DNA of 64,000 bases from Streptomyces capillispiralis (GCF_007829875.1 NZ_VIWV01000001.1:6108501-6172500); one strand, 5' to 3'; positions 1 to 8,722 are shown, counted from the first letter of the stretch. Notes: generated from the sequence alone by a model not told the origin. Numbers and translations: made by a program.

Positions 1-111
1 GGCAAGCGCCTCGTCGGCATGATCAGCGAGGCCGACCTCGCCCGGCACCTGACGGAGGACCAGATCGCCACCTGGGCCGAGAACGTCTATGCCAGGACCA
101 CCGAAGGCTGA
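1..111 (+). CDS. CBS-domain protein, C-terminal fragment
   Basis: Only the last 36 residues are in the window; the 5' part lies upstream. The visible tail reads GKRLVGMISEADLARHL, which is the typical final beta-strand and helix of a CBS domain (V/L-V-G-[MI]-[IV]-[ST]-x-x-D-[LI]). CBS pairs bind adenosyl ligands and regulate partner domains or act as stand-alone stress proteins; which applies here cannot be told from the fragment. It ends 24 bp before the convergent corA gene, and a short hairpin (113-129) lies between them. Confidence 0.75.
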   Translation, partial: GKRLVGMISEADLARHLTEDQIATWAENVYARTTEG

Positions 112-135
112 TCCCCGCCCGCACCGGGGTGGCCC

Positions 136-1263
136 TCAGAGCCAGCCGCCGCGCCGGAACGCCCGGTACAGCACCGCACAGGCCACGGATATCACCCCGA
201 TGACCATGCCGTAGCCGTACCGCCAGTGCAGCTCGGGCATGTGGTCGAAGTTCATGCCGTACATCCCGCAGACCATCGTCGGCACGGCGATGATCGCCGC
301 CCACGCGGTGATCTTGCGCATGTCCTCGTTCTGCGCGACCGTCACCCGCGCCAGGTGCGCCTGGAGGATGGAGTTGAGCAGTTCGTCGAAGGCCGCTATC
401 TGCTCCTTCGCCCGCTGCAGATGGTCGGAGACGTCACGGAAGTACGCCTGTATCTCCGGGGCGACCGCCCGCACGGGCCGGGTGGCGAGCTCCTCCAGCG
501 GCCGGCCGAGCGGCACCACCGCCCGCTTCAGCTCGAGGAGTTCCCGCTTGAGCTGGTAGATGCGGCCCGGATCGACCCGGGCGCCGTGCTCCGCGAACAC
601 CTCCGTCTCCACCTCGTCCATGTCCTCCTGGACCGAGTCGATGACGGTCAGGTAGTCGTCGACCACATGGTCCGCGATCGCGTGCAGCACCGCGGACGGG
701 CCCTTGGCGAGCTGCTCGGGATCGGACTCCAGCCCCTCGCGCAGCGGCCCCAGCGAGCCGTGCCGTCCGTGCCGCACGGTGATCACGAAGTCCTCGCCGA
801 GGAACACCATGATCTCCCCGGTGTCCACCACCTCGCTGGTGGCGGTGAGCTCCTCGTGCTCGACGTAGCAGACCGTCTTGAACACGGCGAACAGCGTCTC
901 TCCGTAGCGCTCCAGCTTGGGCCGCTGGTGGGCCTCGACGGCGTCCTCGACCGCCAGCGGATGCAGGTCGAACAGCTCGGCGATGCCCGCGAACTCCCGG
1001 TTGGTCGGCTCGTGCAGGCCCAGCCAGACGAAGCCCTCCCCGCTCTTGCGCACGTGCTTCACGGCGTCCACCAGGTCCCCGCGCGCGGCGGTGCGGTGAC
1101 CGTCCCGGTACGTCACGCAGTTGACCACCGAGGAGCCCAGTGGGGAGCGCGCCGGGTGACTCAGGTCCACCCGGGGACGCCGCCGGGCCAGCCGGGCCAC
1201 CCGGCGCAGTCCGCCGGCCCTGCCCAGACTCGTGACCTTCCGCAGATTCCCTGCCATGGACAT
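136..1263 (-). CDS. corA: CorA-family magnesium/cobalt transporter
   Basis: This 375-residue protein is a CorA-type divalent-cation channel, expected as a homopentamer in the cytoplasmic membrane. The last 70 residues hold two membrane helices, and the first ends in the selectivity motif YGMNF that defines the family. The N-terminal two thirds form the charged alpha/beta cytoplasmic domain (WLGLHEPT and HPLAVEDA are typical). Length and C-terminal arginine cluster (RAFRRGGWL) fit the family. The start at 1263 is chosen because AAGGAG lies 7 bp upstream; an ATG two codons in is an alternative. The 163 bp between this gene and psuK hold no gene I can see. The preferred ion (Mg, Co or Ni) cannot be read from sequence. 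Confidence 0.93.
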   Translation of the reverse strand: MSMAGNLRKVTSLGRAGGLRRVARLARRRPRVDLSHPARSPLGSSVVNCVTYRDGHRTAARGDLVDAVKHVRKSGEGFVWLGLHEPTNREFAGIAELFDLHPLAVEDAVEAHQRPKLERYGETLFAVFKTVCYVEHEELTATSEVVDTGEIMVFLGEDFVITVRHGRHGSLGPLREGLESDPEQLAKGPSAVLHAIADHVVDDYLTVIDSVQEDMDEVETEVFAEHGARVDPGRIYQLKRELLELKRAVVPLGRPLEELATRPVRAVAPEIQAYFRDVSDHLQRAKEQIAAFDELLNSILQAHLARVTVAQNEDMRKITAWAAIIAVPTMVCGMYGMNFDHMPELHWRYGYGMVIGVISVACAVLYRAFRRGGWL

Positions 1264-1426
1264 CTGGCTCTCCTTGCGTGGTTCCCCCGCGCCGTACCTG
1301 TTTCCCGCGCCTGGCGCGCCAGTCTGCCAGTCCTGGACGAGTCGTGCGCGACCCTGTGGGAATCACTTATTCCGCTTGGTTCCCGCCTGTGGACAAAGGG
1401 AGTTCGGGTGGCGGGGCGCCCGTTCG

Positions 1427-2359
1427 TCAGGCCGGAGCCGGCGGGCGGCCCCCTATCTGTTCCACCGCCAGCGCGCCCGCCCCGCACCCCTCCGCCGCCG
1501 CCCGCTCCGGGTCGGCGCCCGCGAGCAGGGCCGCCAGGAACGCGCCCGTGAACGCGTCACCGGCACCCGTGGTGTCCCGCGGCGTCGCCGGTACGGCGGG
1601 GACACGGGCGTACACCTCGCCGGACCGGGCGAGCAGCGCACCCCGAGCGCCCTGCTTGGCCACCACCAGCGGCACCAGCCGGCTCAGCCGCGCGGCGGCC
1701 TCCGCCGCATCGGACACCCCCGTCAGCAGGCGGGCCTCGTCGCGGCTGGGCAGCAGGACGTCCACGCCCTCGACGAGTGACCGGAAACGGCCGGCCCCCA
1801 GCTCCCCGAGGAACCCGGCCGACGCCGGATCCAGACTCACCGGCACCCCCCTCGCCCGCGCCGCCTTGACCGCCACCGCGACGAACGCCCGGCTCGCCTC
1901 GGTGAACAGGAGATAACCCGACAGATGCAACCGCGCCACTCCGTCCAGCAGCGCGTCCGACCAGTCACCGGGGCCCAGCCGCAGCGAGGCGCCGCTGTCG
2001 GTGAGAAAGGTCCGCTCGGCGGCCGCGCCCTCGTCGACCAGGCAGATCACCGTCCCCGTGGGAGCCTGTTCGTCCACCACCAGCAGGGGCAGGACCCCGC
2101 AGGCGGCCAGCTTCCGCTCGTGCCAGGCAGCCGCGTCCGCACCCACCCGCCCGAGGAGCCGCACCTCGGCACCGCCCCGACGGGCGGCCCAGCAGGCCAC
2201 GTTGGCGCCCGCGCCGCCCGGCACCGTACGGATCGCCGCCGCCGTGTCCGTCCCCGGGGCGAGCGGCCCCCGGTGCCGGGCGACCACGTCCGTGATCACG
2301 TCACCGACGACCAGTAACGCCCCGTCCCGCACCGCCCCGTCCCCCACCGCCCCCGTCAC
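1427..2359 (-). CDS. psuK: PfkB-family carbohydrate kinase, probable pseudouridine kinase
   Basis: This 310-residue ribokinase-fold sugar kinase has the two PfkB signatures: GGAGANVACW near residue 45 and DTTGAGDAFTGAFLAAL near residue 260, the latter with the catalytic Asp and anion hole. The start is GTG at 2359, whose last two bases are shared with the psuG stop codon (GTGA overlap), so the pair is translationally coupled. PfkB kinases have many substrates. Coupling to a pseudouridine-5'-phosphate glycosidase makes pseudouridine the most likely one: PsuK phosphorylates it and PsuG then splits it to uracil and ribose 5-phosphate. The function rests on context plus family, not on a substrate-specific residue I can name. 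Confidence 0.85.
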   Translation of the reverse strand: MTGAVGDGAVRDGALLVVGDVITDVVARHRGPLAPGTDTAAAIRTVPGGAGANVACWAARRGGAEVRLLGRVGADAAAWHERKLAACGVLPLLVVDEQAPTGTVICLVDEGAAAERTFLTDSGASLRLGPGDWSDALLDGVARLHLSGYLLFTEASRAFVAVAVKAARARGVPVSLDPASAGFLGELGAGRFRSLVEGVDVLLPSRDEARLLTGVSDAAEAAARLSRLVPLVVAKQGARGALLARSGEVYARVPAVPATPRDTTGAGDAFTGAFLAALLAGADPERAAAEGCGAGALAVEQIGGRPPAPA

Positions 2360-3264
2360 TCCCCGCCGGCCCACGCCGCCGCGACGCGCGCCGCCAGCCG
2401 CACGTTGCCCCGGACCGCCGCCAGGTTCGCGGCGAGCGAGGCCCCGTCGGTATGGCGGACCAGATAATCCAGCAGGAACGGCGTGACCCCCTGACCGGTG
2501 ACGCCCTCCGCCTCGCACGCGCGCAGCGCCTCGTCGAGCACCCGCGCGTGCACCCGCGGATCCAACTGCTCCGCCTCGGGCACCGGGTTGGCCACGATCA
2601 GCGCCGACCTCGGCCCGCCGAGCGCGTCCTGCGCCCGCATGACATCCGCCACCTGCCCCGGGGTGTCCAGCCGCCAGTCCACGGGATGACCCGAGTCGGA
2701 CAGATAGAAGCCGGGAAAACGGTCCGTGCCGTACCCGGCGACCGCGACACCCAGCGTCTCCAGCCGCTGCAGGGTCGCCGGCACGTCCAGGATCGACTTC
2801 ACCCCCGCGCACACCACGGTGATCCGCGTACGCGCCAGCAGCCCCAGGTCGGCCGACTCGTCCTGGGTCACCGTCCACTCCCGGTGCACCCCGCCGAGCC
2901 CCCCGGTGGCGAACACCCGCACGCCCGCGAGCGCCGCCAGCAGAGCGGTGGCCGACACCGTGGTCGCCCCGCTCGCCCCCGAGGCGGCCGCGAGCGGCAG
3001 ATCACGATGGCCCAGCTTGCGGATGCCGTCCTCGTTGGCGACCCGCTCCAACTCCCCCTTGTCCAGGCCGATCCGGGGCCGGCCGTCCAGCACGGCGATC
3101 GTCGCCGGGACCGCGCCCTCCTGCCGCACGGCCGCCTCCAGCTCCAGCGCCACCCGGAGATTGCGCGGCCGGGGCAGCCCGTGCGCGATGATCGTGGACT
3201 CCAGGGCCACCACCGGCCGACGCGCGGCGACCGCCTCCCGTACCTCTTCGGACACCCTGAGCAT
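2356..3264 (-). CDS. psuG: Pseudouridine-5'-phosphate glycosidase
   Basis: This roughly 302-residue protein matches the PsuG (IndA-like) family. N-terminal VVALESTIIAHGLPRPRN is a family hallmark, followed by the glycine-rich TGGLGGVHRE segment and a late SLAANLAAVRGNV stretch. PsuG reversibly cleaves the C-glycosidic bond of pseudouridine 5'-phosphate, using a catalytic Lys and a divalent metal. The start is placed at ATG 3264 (GTG at 3267 is equivalent). AGGAG lies about 10 bp upstream and the family N-terminus begins here; a longer in-frame start at 3354 would add 30 residues unlike the family and leave only 14 bp to the divergent VOC gene. It is first in a two-gene operon with psuK and probably salvages pseudouridine from RNA turnover. 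Confidence 0.92.
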   Translation of the reverse strand: MLRVSEEVREAVAARRPVVALESTIIAHGLPRPRNLRVALELEAAVRQEGAVPATIAVLDGRPRIGLDKGELERVANEDGIRKLGHRDLPLAAASGASGATTVSATALLAALAGVRVFATGGLGGVHREWTVTQDESADLGLLARTRITVVCAGVKSILDVPATLQRLETLGVAVAGYGTDRFPGFYLSDSGHPVDWRLDTPGQVADVMRAQDALGGPRSALIVANPVPEAEQLDPRVHARVLDEALRACEAEGVTGQGVTPFLLDYLVRHTDGASLAANLAAVRGNVRLAARVAAAWAGGE

Positions 3265-3368
3265 CACGCGCCTGTCTCCTGTCTGCCGGTTCTCCCTCAT
3301 CTCTGGCGGCCCGTGCCCCGGACCAAACCCCTTGCGCGCCGTCACGGACATCACGGAGGCTGGCAGCC

Positions 3369-3797
3369 ATGACGGACAACACGACTCGCTTCGACCACGT
3401 AGTCCTGTGGGTGCGTGATCCCATCGCCGCCGCCGGCTTCTTCGAGAAGGCCGTGGGCCTGGAGCCGGTCAGGCTCGCCGCCTTCTCCGTGGGCGAAGCG
3501 CCCTTCCCCTCCGTACGCGTCAACGAGGAGACCATCCTCGACCTCATGCCGCTGGCCATGGCGGAACGCATGACGATGCTTCCCGGCGCCGCCGAGAGCT
3601 CCGGACACCCCGTCAACCACGTGTGCCTGTCGCTGCCGGCCGACCGCTTCGACGCCCTCCGCAGTCGCCTCGAGGAGCACTCCGTACCCGTGACGGACCT
3701 CTCGTACGACTCCTTCGGCGCGCGCGGACCGGCCAAGCGCAGCTTCTACTTCCGCGACCCTGACGGCAACGTCTTCGAGGCGCGGCACTACGACTGA
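3369..3797 (+). CDS. VOC-superfamily (glyoxalase/bleomycin-resistance fold) protein
   Basis: This 142-residue protein has two beta-alpha-beta-beta-beta modules. It starts FDHVVLWVRDPIAAAGFFEKAVGL, the classic VOC opening, and ends FYFRDPDGNVFEARHY, the classic closing strand with the metal-ligand Glu. Candidate metal ligands are His near residue 7, the H in NHVCLS and Glu in VFEA. Members include glyoxalase I, extradiol dioxygenases and antibiotic-binding proteins. Nothing in the sequence or context tells which reaction is catalysed. It is divergent from psuG across a 104-bp gap. Confidence 0.88.
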   Translation: MTDNTTRFDHVVLWVRDPIAAAGFFEKAVGLEPVRLAAFSVGEAPFPSVRVNEETILDLMPLAMAERMTMLPGAAESSGHPVNHVCLSLPADRFDALRSRLEEHSVPVTDLSYDSFGARGPAKRSFYFRDPDGNVFEARHYD

Positions 3798-3837
3798 CCG
3801 AGGACCCGGTGCCTGGAGTGCCGTGCCGCCCGGACCG

Positions 3838-4392
3838 TCAGAACAGCGGCTCGGGCAGCACGCCCTCCAGCGCGAGCAACTGTCTCTTGGTCTCCAGACC
3901 GCCCCCGAACCCGCCTATGCCGCCGCCGCTCTCCACGACCCGGTGGCAGGGCACCACCACCGGCAGCGGATTGGCGCCCATCGCCATACCCACCGCCTGG
4001 GCGGCGCCGGGCTGACCGACCCGGCCGGCCAGATCGCCGTACCCCACGACCGTCCCGAACGGCACACCGGAGGCCAGCTCCCGCAGAACCTCGCGGTGGA
4101 AACCGGAGATCAGCGACCAGTCCAGCGGCAGATCGAACCCCTGCCGACGGCCCGCGAAGTACGCCTCGACCTGACGTATCGCCTCGGCCAGCAGCGGGGA
4201 GCCGGGCTCCTCGACGGGCTCGGCGCCGAGCCGGGACGCCAGCCGCTCCAGGGCGCTGTCACGCACCTCGTCCGTGGCGTGGAACACGACGTTGACCAGG
4301 CCCTCACGGGTCGCGGCCAGCAGCAGCGGGCCGATGCCGGTGCCGACGACGGCCCACACGACCCGCTGCCCGTACTGCCCATGGCTGTCCAT
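3838..4392 (-). CDS. ogt: Methylated-DNA--[protein]-cysteine S-methyltransferase
   Basis: This 184-residue suicide repair protein transfers alkyl groups from O6-alkylguanine to its own cysteine. The active-site motif VVPCHRVV is present with Cys at residue 149, preceded by the DNA-reading helix and followed by GGFGGGLETKRQLL. An N-terminal ribonuclease-like domain is present, so it is Ogt/MGMT-like without an Ada domain. The start at 4392 is chosen over an in-frame GTG at 4422 because a DNA-damage promoter occupies 4400-4422: its TACGGT -10 ends 7 bp before the ATG, so the mRNA is predicted to begin at or next to the start codon. The same arrangement occurs at uvrB and uvrC. Confidence 0.93.
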   Translation of the reverse strand: MDSHGQYGQRVVWAVVGTGIGPLLLAATREGLVNVVFHATDEVRDSALERLASRLGAEPVEEPGSPLLAEAIRQVEAYFAGRRQGFDLPLDWSLISGFHREVLRELASGVPFGTVVGYGDLAGRVGQPGAAQAVGMAMGANPLPVVVPCHRVVESGGGIGGFGGGLETKRQLLALEGVLPEPLF

Positions 4393-4399
4393 GCGCCCC

Positions 4400-4422
4400 A
4401 CCGTACGACCCGCCACTGACAA
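4400..4422 (-). promoter_or_regulatory. PafBC-type DNA-damage promoter of ogt
   Basis: Read on the minus strand the site is TTGTCAGTG, 8 bp (GCGGGTCG), then TACGGT, an exact match to the actinobacterial RecA-independent damage promoter TTGTCRGTG-N8-TAnnnT. The ATG follows after 7 bp, which predicts a leaderless transcript. The 13 bases from CGGGTCG through TACGGTGG are nearly identical to the uvrB promoter. Confidence 0.8.
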
Positions 4423-4468
4423 CGCCGGGGCGAAGGGGACGGCGGCACGGCCGGACGCTCCAGCCGCC

Positions 4469-5341
4469 TCAGCCGCCCACCGCGTCCCGCACCACGTCGG
4501 GCGTGTTGGTGATGATCCCGTCGACCCCGAACCCGGCGACCTTCCGGGCGGTGTCCGCGTCGTTCACGGTCCAGGTGAACACCTCCAGCGGCTTGCCGTG
4601 CGGCCCCCGGAAGGCCTGCACAGCGGCGACGTAACCGGACGAGAGCGAGCCGTGCGACGGGTTGACCTGATCGGTGAACGCCGCGTACGCGGGCAGGTCC
4701 GCCACCGGCGGCGTCCCGAGGAACCCGGTCTTCACCCCGGGCTCGAGGTCATGGACCGTCCGTACGCTGTCCGCGCCGAAGCTCTGCACGATCAGCCGGT
4801 GCCGCACATGCGGGCGGTCCAGCCACCCCTCGTTGCTCAGCACCTTGAGGGTCTGCCGCTCTATGCCGGGATACAGCTGCGGGTTCTTGATCTCCAGCAG
4901 CAGTTTCTGGTCGTACCGCTCGACACGGCGCACGAACTGCTCCAGCGTCGGCACGCGCGCGCCCGCGTACGCGGGGTCGAACCAGCTGCCGGCGTCCAGC
5001 CGGGCGATCTCCGCGGCGGTGAAGTCCCTCACCTTCCACGGGGCCCGGTCGGGGAAGACCTCCTCGACGTCCGTCGTGCGCTGCAAGCTGTCGTCGTGGA
5101 CGACGACGAGTTCACCGTCCTTGGTGCGCTGGACGTCGTTCTCCACCCAGTCCACGCCGAGCGCGGCCGCCTTGTCGACGGCCGCCAGGGTGTTCTCGGG
5201 CGCGTAGGCGGAGGCGCCCCGGTGGGCCACGACCACGGGGCGGGCACCGCTGTCGGCGGCCCGCGCGGGGGAGAGCGGAAGCAGGAGGGCGGCGGTTCCC
5301 AGGAGTGCGGTGGCCGAGGCGGCGACAGCGCGTGCGTGCAT
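4469..5341 (-). CDS. Secreted glycerophosphodiester phosphodiesterase
   Basis: This 290-residue enzyme hydrolyses glycerophosphodiesters to an alcohol and glycerol 3-phosphate. A Sec signal peptide covers about residues 1-28 (MHARAVAASA, hydrophobic core, PARAADS), so it acts outside the cell. The mature part opens with VVVAHRGASAYAPENTLAAV, the GDPD motif with the first catalytic His, then WVENDVQRTKDGELVVVHDD, which carries the metal-binding Glu/Asp and second His. The end FGVDGIITNTPD is typical of the TIM-barrel close. Phosphate scavenging from teichoic acid or phospholipid debris is a likely role. I see no convincing PHO box upstream. Confidence 0.92.
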   Translation of the reverse strand: MHARAVAASATALLGTAALLLPLSPARAADSGARPVVVAHRGASAYAPENTLAAVDKAAALGVDWVENDVQRTKDGELVVVHDDSLQRTTDVEEVFPDRAPWKVRDFTAAEIARLDAGSWFDPAYAGARVPTLEQFVRRVERYDQKLLLEIKNPQLYPGIERQTLKVLSNEGWLDRPHVRHRLIVQSFGADSVRTVHDLEPGVKTGFLGTPPVADLPAYAAFTDQVNPSHGSLSSGYVAAVQAFRGPHGKPLEVFTWTVNDADTARKVAGFGVDGIITNTPDVVRDAVGG

Positions 5342-5503
5342 GCGTACTCCTCGCGTCGGACGATCACGGTCAGCTCAACTGTGACAGCGGATCGTCAACG
5401 CGAGGCGGGTACGGAATGGCCACAGATTGAACGCCGTTGCCCGGACTACGCACACTGGTGCCACACACCTGGGGCAAGGGCGTGTTTCTTTGCCGGAAAG
5501 TCG

Positions 5504-5532
5504 TTCGACCATTCCGGTGGGGGTCATACTCT
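5504..5532 (+). promoter_or_regulatory. Putative sigma-70-type promoter for the MHYT gene
   Basis: TTCGAC (5504-5509) and TACTCT (5527-5532) are separated by 17 bp, about 90 bp upstream of the MHYT start. The region 5342-5622 otherwise holds no gene that I can support. Confidence 0.35.
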
Positions 5533-5622
5533 CTGCGTCAACCCTGGCCGCCGTCGCGGTCCTGGGGAGGGGGCTCACTCCGGGAAATCGAGGGACGCAC
5601 AGGGCGGGAAGGGCAGCCGCGC

Positions 5623-6474
5623 ATGCAGAGCACGGTCGACGGATTCAGCTACGGCCTGGTCACACCGCTGGTGGCCTACCTGATGGCCTGCCTCGGCGGT
5701 GCCCTGGGCCTGCGCTGCATCACCAGGGCCATGGTGGTGCCCCGGTCCTGGCGTCCCGGCTGGCTCGCCCTGGGCTCCGGGGCCATCGGCTCCGGCATAT
5801 GGACGATGCACTTCATCGCGATGATGGGCTTCACCATCGAGGGCACACCGATCCACTACGACCGGACGATGACGCTGGCGAGCCTGGCCGTCGCCGTCGT
5901 CATGGTGGGCACGGGGGTGTTCATCGTCGGCTACCGGGGTGCCTCCGGAACGGCCCTGTTCACCGGGGGCACCGTCACCGGCCTGGGCATCGCCTCGATG
6001 CACTACCTCGGCATGGCCGGCATGAGCCTCGACGGACGGCTGGAGTACGACACCGTCACCGTCGCCGCCTCCGTGGCCATCGCCATGGCCGCGGCCAGCG
6101 CCGCCCTGTGGGCCGCCGGACAGGCGAGGGGCTTCCTGTGGAGCGTGGGCGCGAGTCTCGTCATGGGGCTCGCGGTCACCGGCATGCACTACACCGGCAT
6201 GGCCGCCCTCGACGTCCACGTCCACGGCACGGCGGACCCGGTCACGGGGGAGTCCGCGGCCGCCCTGCTCGGGCCGATGATGGTCGGCCCGCTCGCCCTC
6301 CTCGTCCTCGCGGGCGTCGTGGTGGTCTTCGACCCGCTGATCGTCGCGGCCGGACCCCCCGCGCCCCCGGCCGAGCACAAGCCCGGCATCCCCGCCCACT
6401 CCCCGGTCGAGCGCTCACGGCTGCGGGCCCGCGGTCCCGTGGAAGACCGCCCCAGGACCCCGCAGCGACGCTGA
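5623..6474 (+). CDS. MHYT-domain integral membrane sensor, no output domain
   Basis: This 283-residue protein has seven predicted membrane helices and three copies of the MHYT signature: MHFIAMMGF, MHYLGMAGM and MHYTGMAAL. In known proteins the domain is proposed to bind copper and sense oxygen, CO or NO, usually joined to GGDEF, EAL or HTH output domains. Here only a short Pro/Arg-rich cytoplasmic tail follows the last helix, so the protein is a stand-alone sensor or acts through a partner. The start at ATG 5623 fits the family N-terminus (STVDGFSYGLVTPLVAYLMA); longer in-frame readings lack membrane character. Confidence 0.88.
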   Translation: MQSTVDGFSYGLVTPLVAYLMACLGGALGLRCITRAMVVPRSWRPGWLALGSGAIGSGIWTMHFIAMMGFTIEGTPIHYDRTMTLASLAVAVVMVGTGVFIVGYRGASGTALFTGGTVTGLGIASMHYLGMAGMSLDGRLEYDTVTVAASVAIAMAAASAALWAAGQARGFLWSVGASLVMGLAVTGMHYTGMAALDVHVHGTADPVTGESAAALLGPMMVGPLALLVLAGVVVVFDPLIVAAGPPAPPAEHKPGIPAHSPVERSRLRARGPVEDRPRTPQRR

Positions 6475-6484
6475 TCCGGACCGG

Positions 6485-6507
6485 TTGTCAGTGGGGGGTC
6501 GTACGGT
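6485..6507 (+). promoter_or_regulatory. PafBC-type DNA-damage promoter of uvrB
   Basis: TTGTCAGTG (6485-6493), 8 bp (GGGGGTCG), then TACGGT (6502-6507), an exact match to TTGTCRGTG-N8-TAnnnT. The ATG at 6515 begins after 7 further bases, so transcription should start at or one base before it. The in-frame TTG at 6485 is the promoter itself and not a start codon. Confidence 0.82.
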
Positions 6508-6514
6508 GGATGGC

Positions 6515-8665
6515 ATGCGGCCCGTTTCCCAGATCGAACGCTCGGTGGCGCCCTTCGAGGTCGTCAGCCCCTACCAGCCCAACGGCGACCAGCCCGCGGC
6601 CATCGCCGACCTCGCCCGGCGCATCGAAGCCGGCGAGAAGGACGTCGTCCTGCTGGGCGCGACCGGCACCGGCAAGTCCGCCACCACCGCGTGGATGATC
6701 GAGAAGCTCCAGCGGCCCACCCTGGTCATGGCGCCGAACAAGACTCTGGCCGCCCAGCTGGCCAACGAGTTCCGCGAGCTGCTGCCGAACAACGCCGTCG
6801 AGTACTTCGTCTCGTACTACGACTACTACCAGCCCGAGGCGTACGTCCCGCAGTCGGACACCTACATCGAGAAGGACTCCTCGGTCAACGAGGAGGTCGA
6901 GCGGCTGCGCCACTCCGCGACCAACTCGCTGCTCACCCGCCGGGACGTCGTCGTGGTCGCCTCCGTCTCCTGCATCTACGGCCTCGGCACGCCGCAGGAG
7001 TACGTGGACCGCATGGTCCCCCTCCGCGTCGGCGACGAGTTCGACCGGGACGAACTGCTGCGCCGCTTCGTGGACATCCAGTACACGCGCAACGACATGG
7101 CCTTCAGCCGCGGCACCTTCCGCGTCCGGGGCGACACCATCGAGATCTTCCCGGTCTACGAGGAGCTCGCCGTCCGCATCGAGATGTTCGGCGACGAGAT
7201 CGAGGCGCTGTCCACGCTGCACCCGCTCACCGGCGAGATCATCAGCGACGACCAGCAGCTGTACGTCTTCCCGGCCTCCCACTACGTCGCGGGCCCCGAG
7301 CGCCTGGAGCGCGCGGTCAACGACATCGAGAAGGAGCTCGGCGAGCGTCTGACCGAGCTGGAGAAGCAGGGCAAGCTCCTGGAGGCCCAGCGCCTGCGGA
7401 TGCGCACCACGTACGACATCGAGATGCTCCGCCAGATCGGCTCCTGCTCCGGCGTGGAGAACTACTCGATGCACTTCGACGGCCGCGCGCCCGGCTCGCC
7501 GCCGAACACGCTGCTGGACTACTTCCCGGACGACTTCCTCCTCGTCATCGACGAGTCGCACGTCACCGTCCCGCAGATCGGCGCCATGTACGAGGGCGAC
7601 GCCTCCCGCAAGCGCACCCTCGTCGACCACGGTTTCCGGCTCCCCTCCGCCCTGGACAACCGCCCGCTGAAGTGGGAGGAGTTCCAGGAGCGCATCGGCC
7701 AGACCGTCTACCTGTCGGCCACCCCCGGCCAGTACGAGCTCTCCCGCTCGGACGGTGTCGTGGAGCAGATCATCCGCCCCACCGGCCTGGTCGACCCCGA
7801 GGTCGTGGTCAAGCCCACCGAGGGCCAGATCGACGACCTGGTGCACGAGATCCGCACCCGGGTGGAGAAGGACGAGCGCGTCCTGGTCACCACGCTCACC
7901 AAGAAGATGGCCGAGGACCTCACCGACTACTTCCTGGAACTCGGCATCCAGGTGCGCTACCTGCACAGCGACGTCGACACCCTGCGCCGGGTGGAGCTGC
8001 TGCGGGAGCTGCGCAGCGGCGAGTACGACGTCCTCGTCGGCATCAACCTGCTGCGTGAGGGCCTCGACCTGCCCGAGGTGTCCCTGGTGGCGATCCTCGA
8101 CGCCGACAAGGAGGGCTTCCTGCGCTCCGGCACCTCCCTGATCCAGACCATCGGCCGCGCCGCGCGCAACGTCTCCGGCCAGGTCCACATGTACGCCGAC
8201 AAGATCACCCCGGCGATGGAGAAGGCCATCGACGAGACCAACCGCCGCCGGGAGAAGCAGGTCGCGTACAACCGGGCCAACGGCATCGACCCGCAGCCGC
8301 TGCGCAAGAAGATCAACGACATCGTCGCGCAGATCGCCCGCGAGGACATCGACACCGATCAGCTGCTCGGCTCGGGCTACCGCAAGGCGAAGAAGGACGG
8401 CGGCGGCACCAAGGCGCCCGTGCCCGCCCTCGGCGGCAAGGCGGCCAAGGGCGCGAAGAGCGCCAAGGGAGCCAGGGGCAAGACCGCGGAGACGGTGCCC
8501 ACCGATCGCCCCGCCGCCGAACTCGCCGAGCAGATCGAGGAACTCACCGCGCGGATGCGGGCCGCCGCGGCCGACCTGCAGTTCGAGATCGCTGCCCGGC
8601 TGCGCGACGAGGTGTCCGAGATGAAGAAGGAACTGCGGCAGATGCGGGAGGCGGGCCTGTCCTGA
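6515..8665 (+). CDS. uvrB: Excinuclease ABC subunit B
   Basis: This 716-residue helicase-like protein verifies damage handed over by UvrA and recruits UvrC. Walker A is GATGTGKS at residues 48-55. The damage-probing beta-hairpin region YYDYYQPEAYVPQSDTYIEKD follows, and DESHVT and the superfamily 2 motif with QTIGRAARN are present. The C-terminal UVR helix pair (IEELTARMRAAAADLQFEIA) binds UvrC and UvrA. A Lys/Ala/Gly-rich linker of about 40 residues (KAAKGAKSAKGARGK) precedes the UVR domain, longer than in E. coli and common in high-GC actinobacteria. Expression is predicted to be damage-inducible and leaderless. Confidence 0.98.
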   Translation: MRPVSQIERSVAPFEVVSPYQPNGDQPAAIADLARRIEAGEKDVVLLGATGTGKSATTAWMIEKLQRPTLVMAPNKTLAAQLANEFRELLPNNAVEYFVSYYDYYQPEAYVPQSDTYIEKDSSVNEEVERLRHSATNSLLTRRDVVVVASVSCIYGLGTPQEYVDRMVPLRVGDEFDRDELLRRFVDIQYTRNDMAFSRGTFRVRGDTIEIFPVYEELAVRIEMFGDEIEALSTLHPLTGEIISDDQQLYVFPASHYVAGPERLERAVNDIEKELGERLTELEKQGKLLEAQRLRMRTTYDIEMLRQIGSCSGVENYSMHFDGRAPGSPPNTLLDYFPDDFLLVIDESHVTVPQIGAMYEGDASRKRTLVDHGFRLPSALDNRPLKWEEFQERIGQTVYLSATPGQYELSRSDGVVEQIIRPTGLVDPEVVVKPTEGQIDDLVHEIRTRVEKDERVLVTTLTKKMAEDLTDYFLELGIQVRYLHSDVDTLRRVELLRELRSGEYDVLVGINLLREGLDLPEVSLVAILDADKEGFLRSGTSLIQTIGRAARNVSGQVHMYADKITPAMEKAIDETNRRREKQVAYNRANGIDPQPLRKKINDIVAQIAREDIDTDQLLGSGYRKAKKDGGGTKAPVPALGGKAAKGAKSAKGARGKTAETVPTDRPAAELAEQIEELTARMRAAAADLQFEIAARLRDEVSEMKKELRQMREAGLS

Positions 8666-8722
8666 CGGCCCCGCACGGGATGTGTTGCAAGAACGACACA
8701 AAGTGCGGACCTGGGTACGTCA

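Noticed and set aside
3265..3354. Longer psuG start at 3354
   Set aside because: Extra 30 residues do not resemble the family, and a good ribosome site lies at the 3264 start.
6485..6514. Upstream TTG start for uvrB (and GTG 4422 for ogt)
   Set aside because: These codons are the first bases of the damage promoter; the predicted mRNA begins after them.
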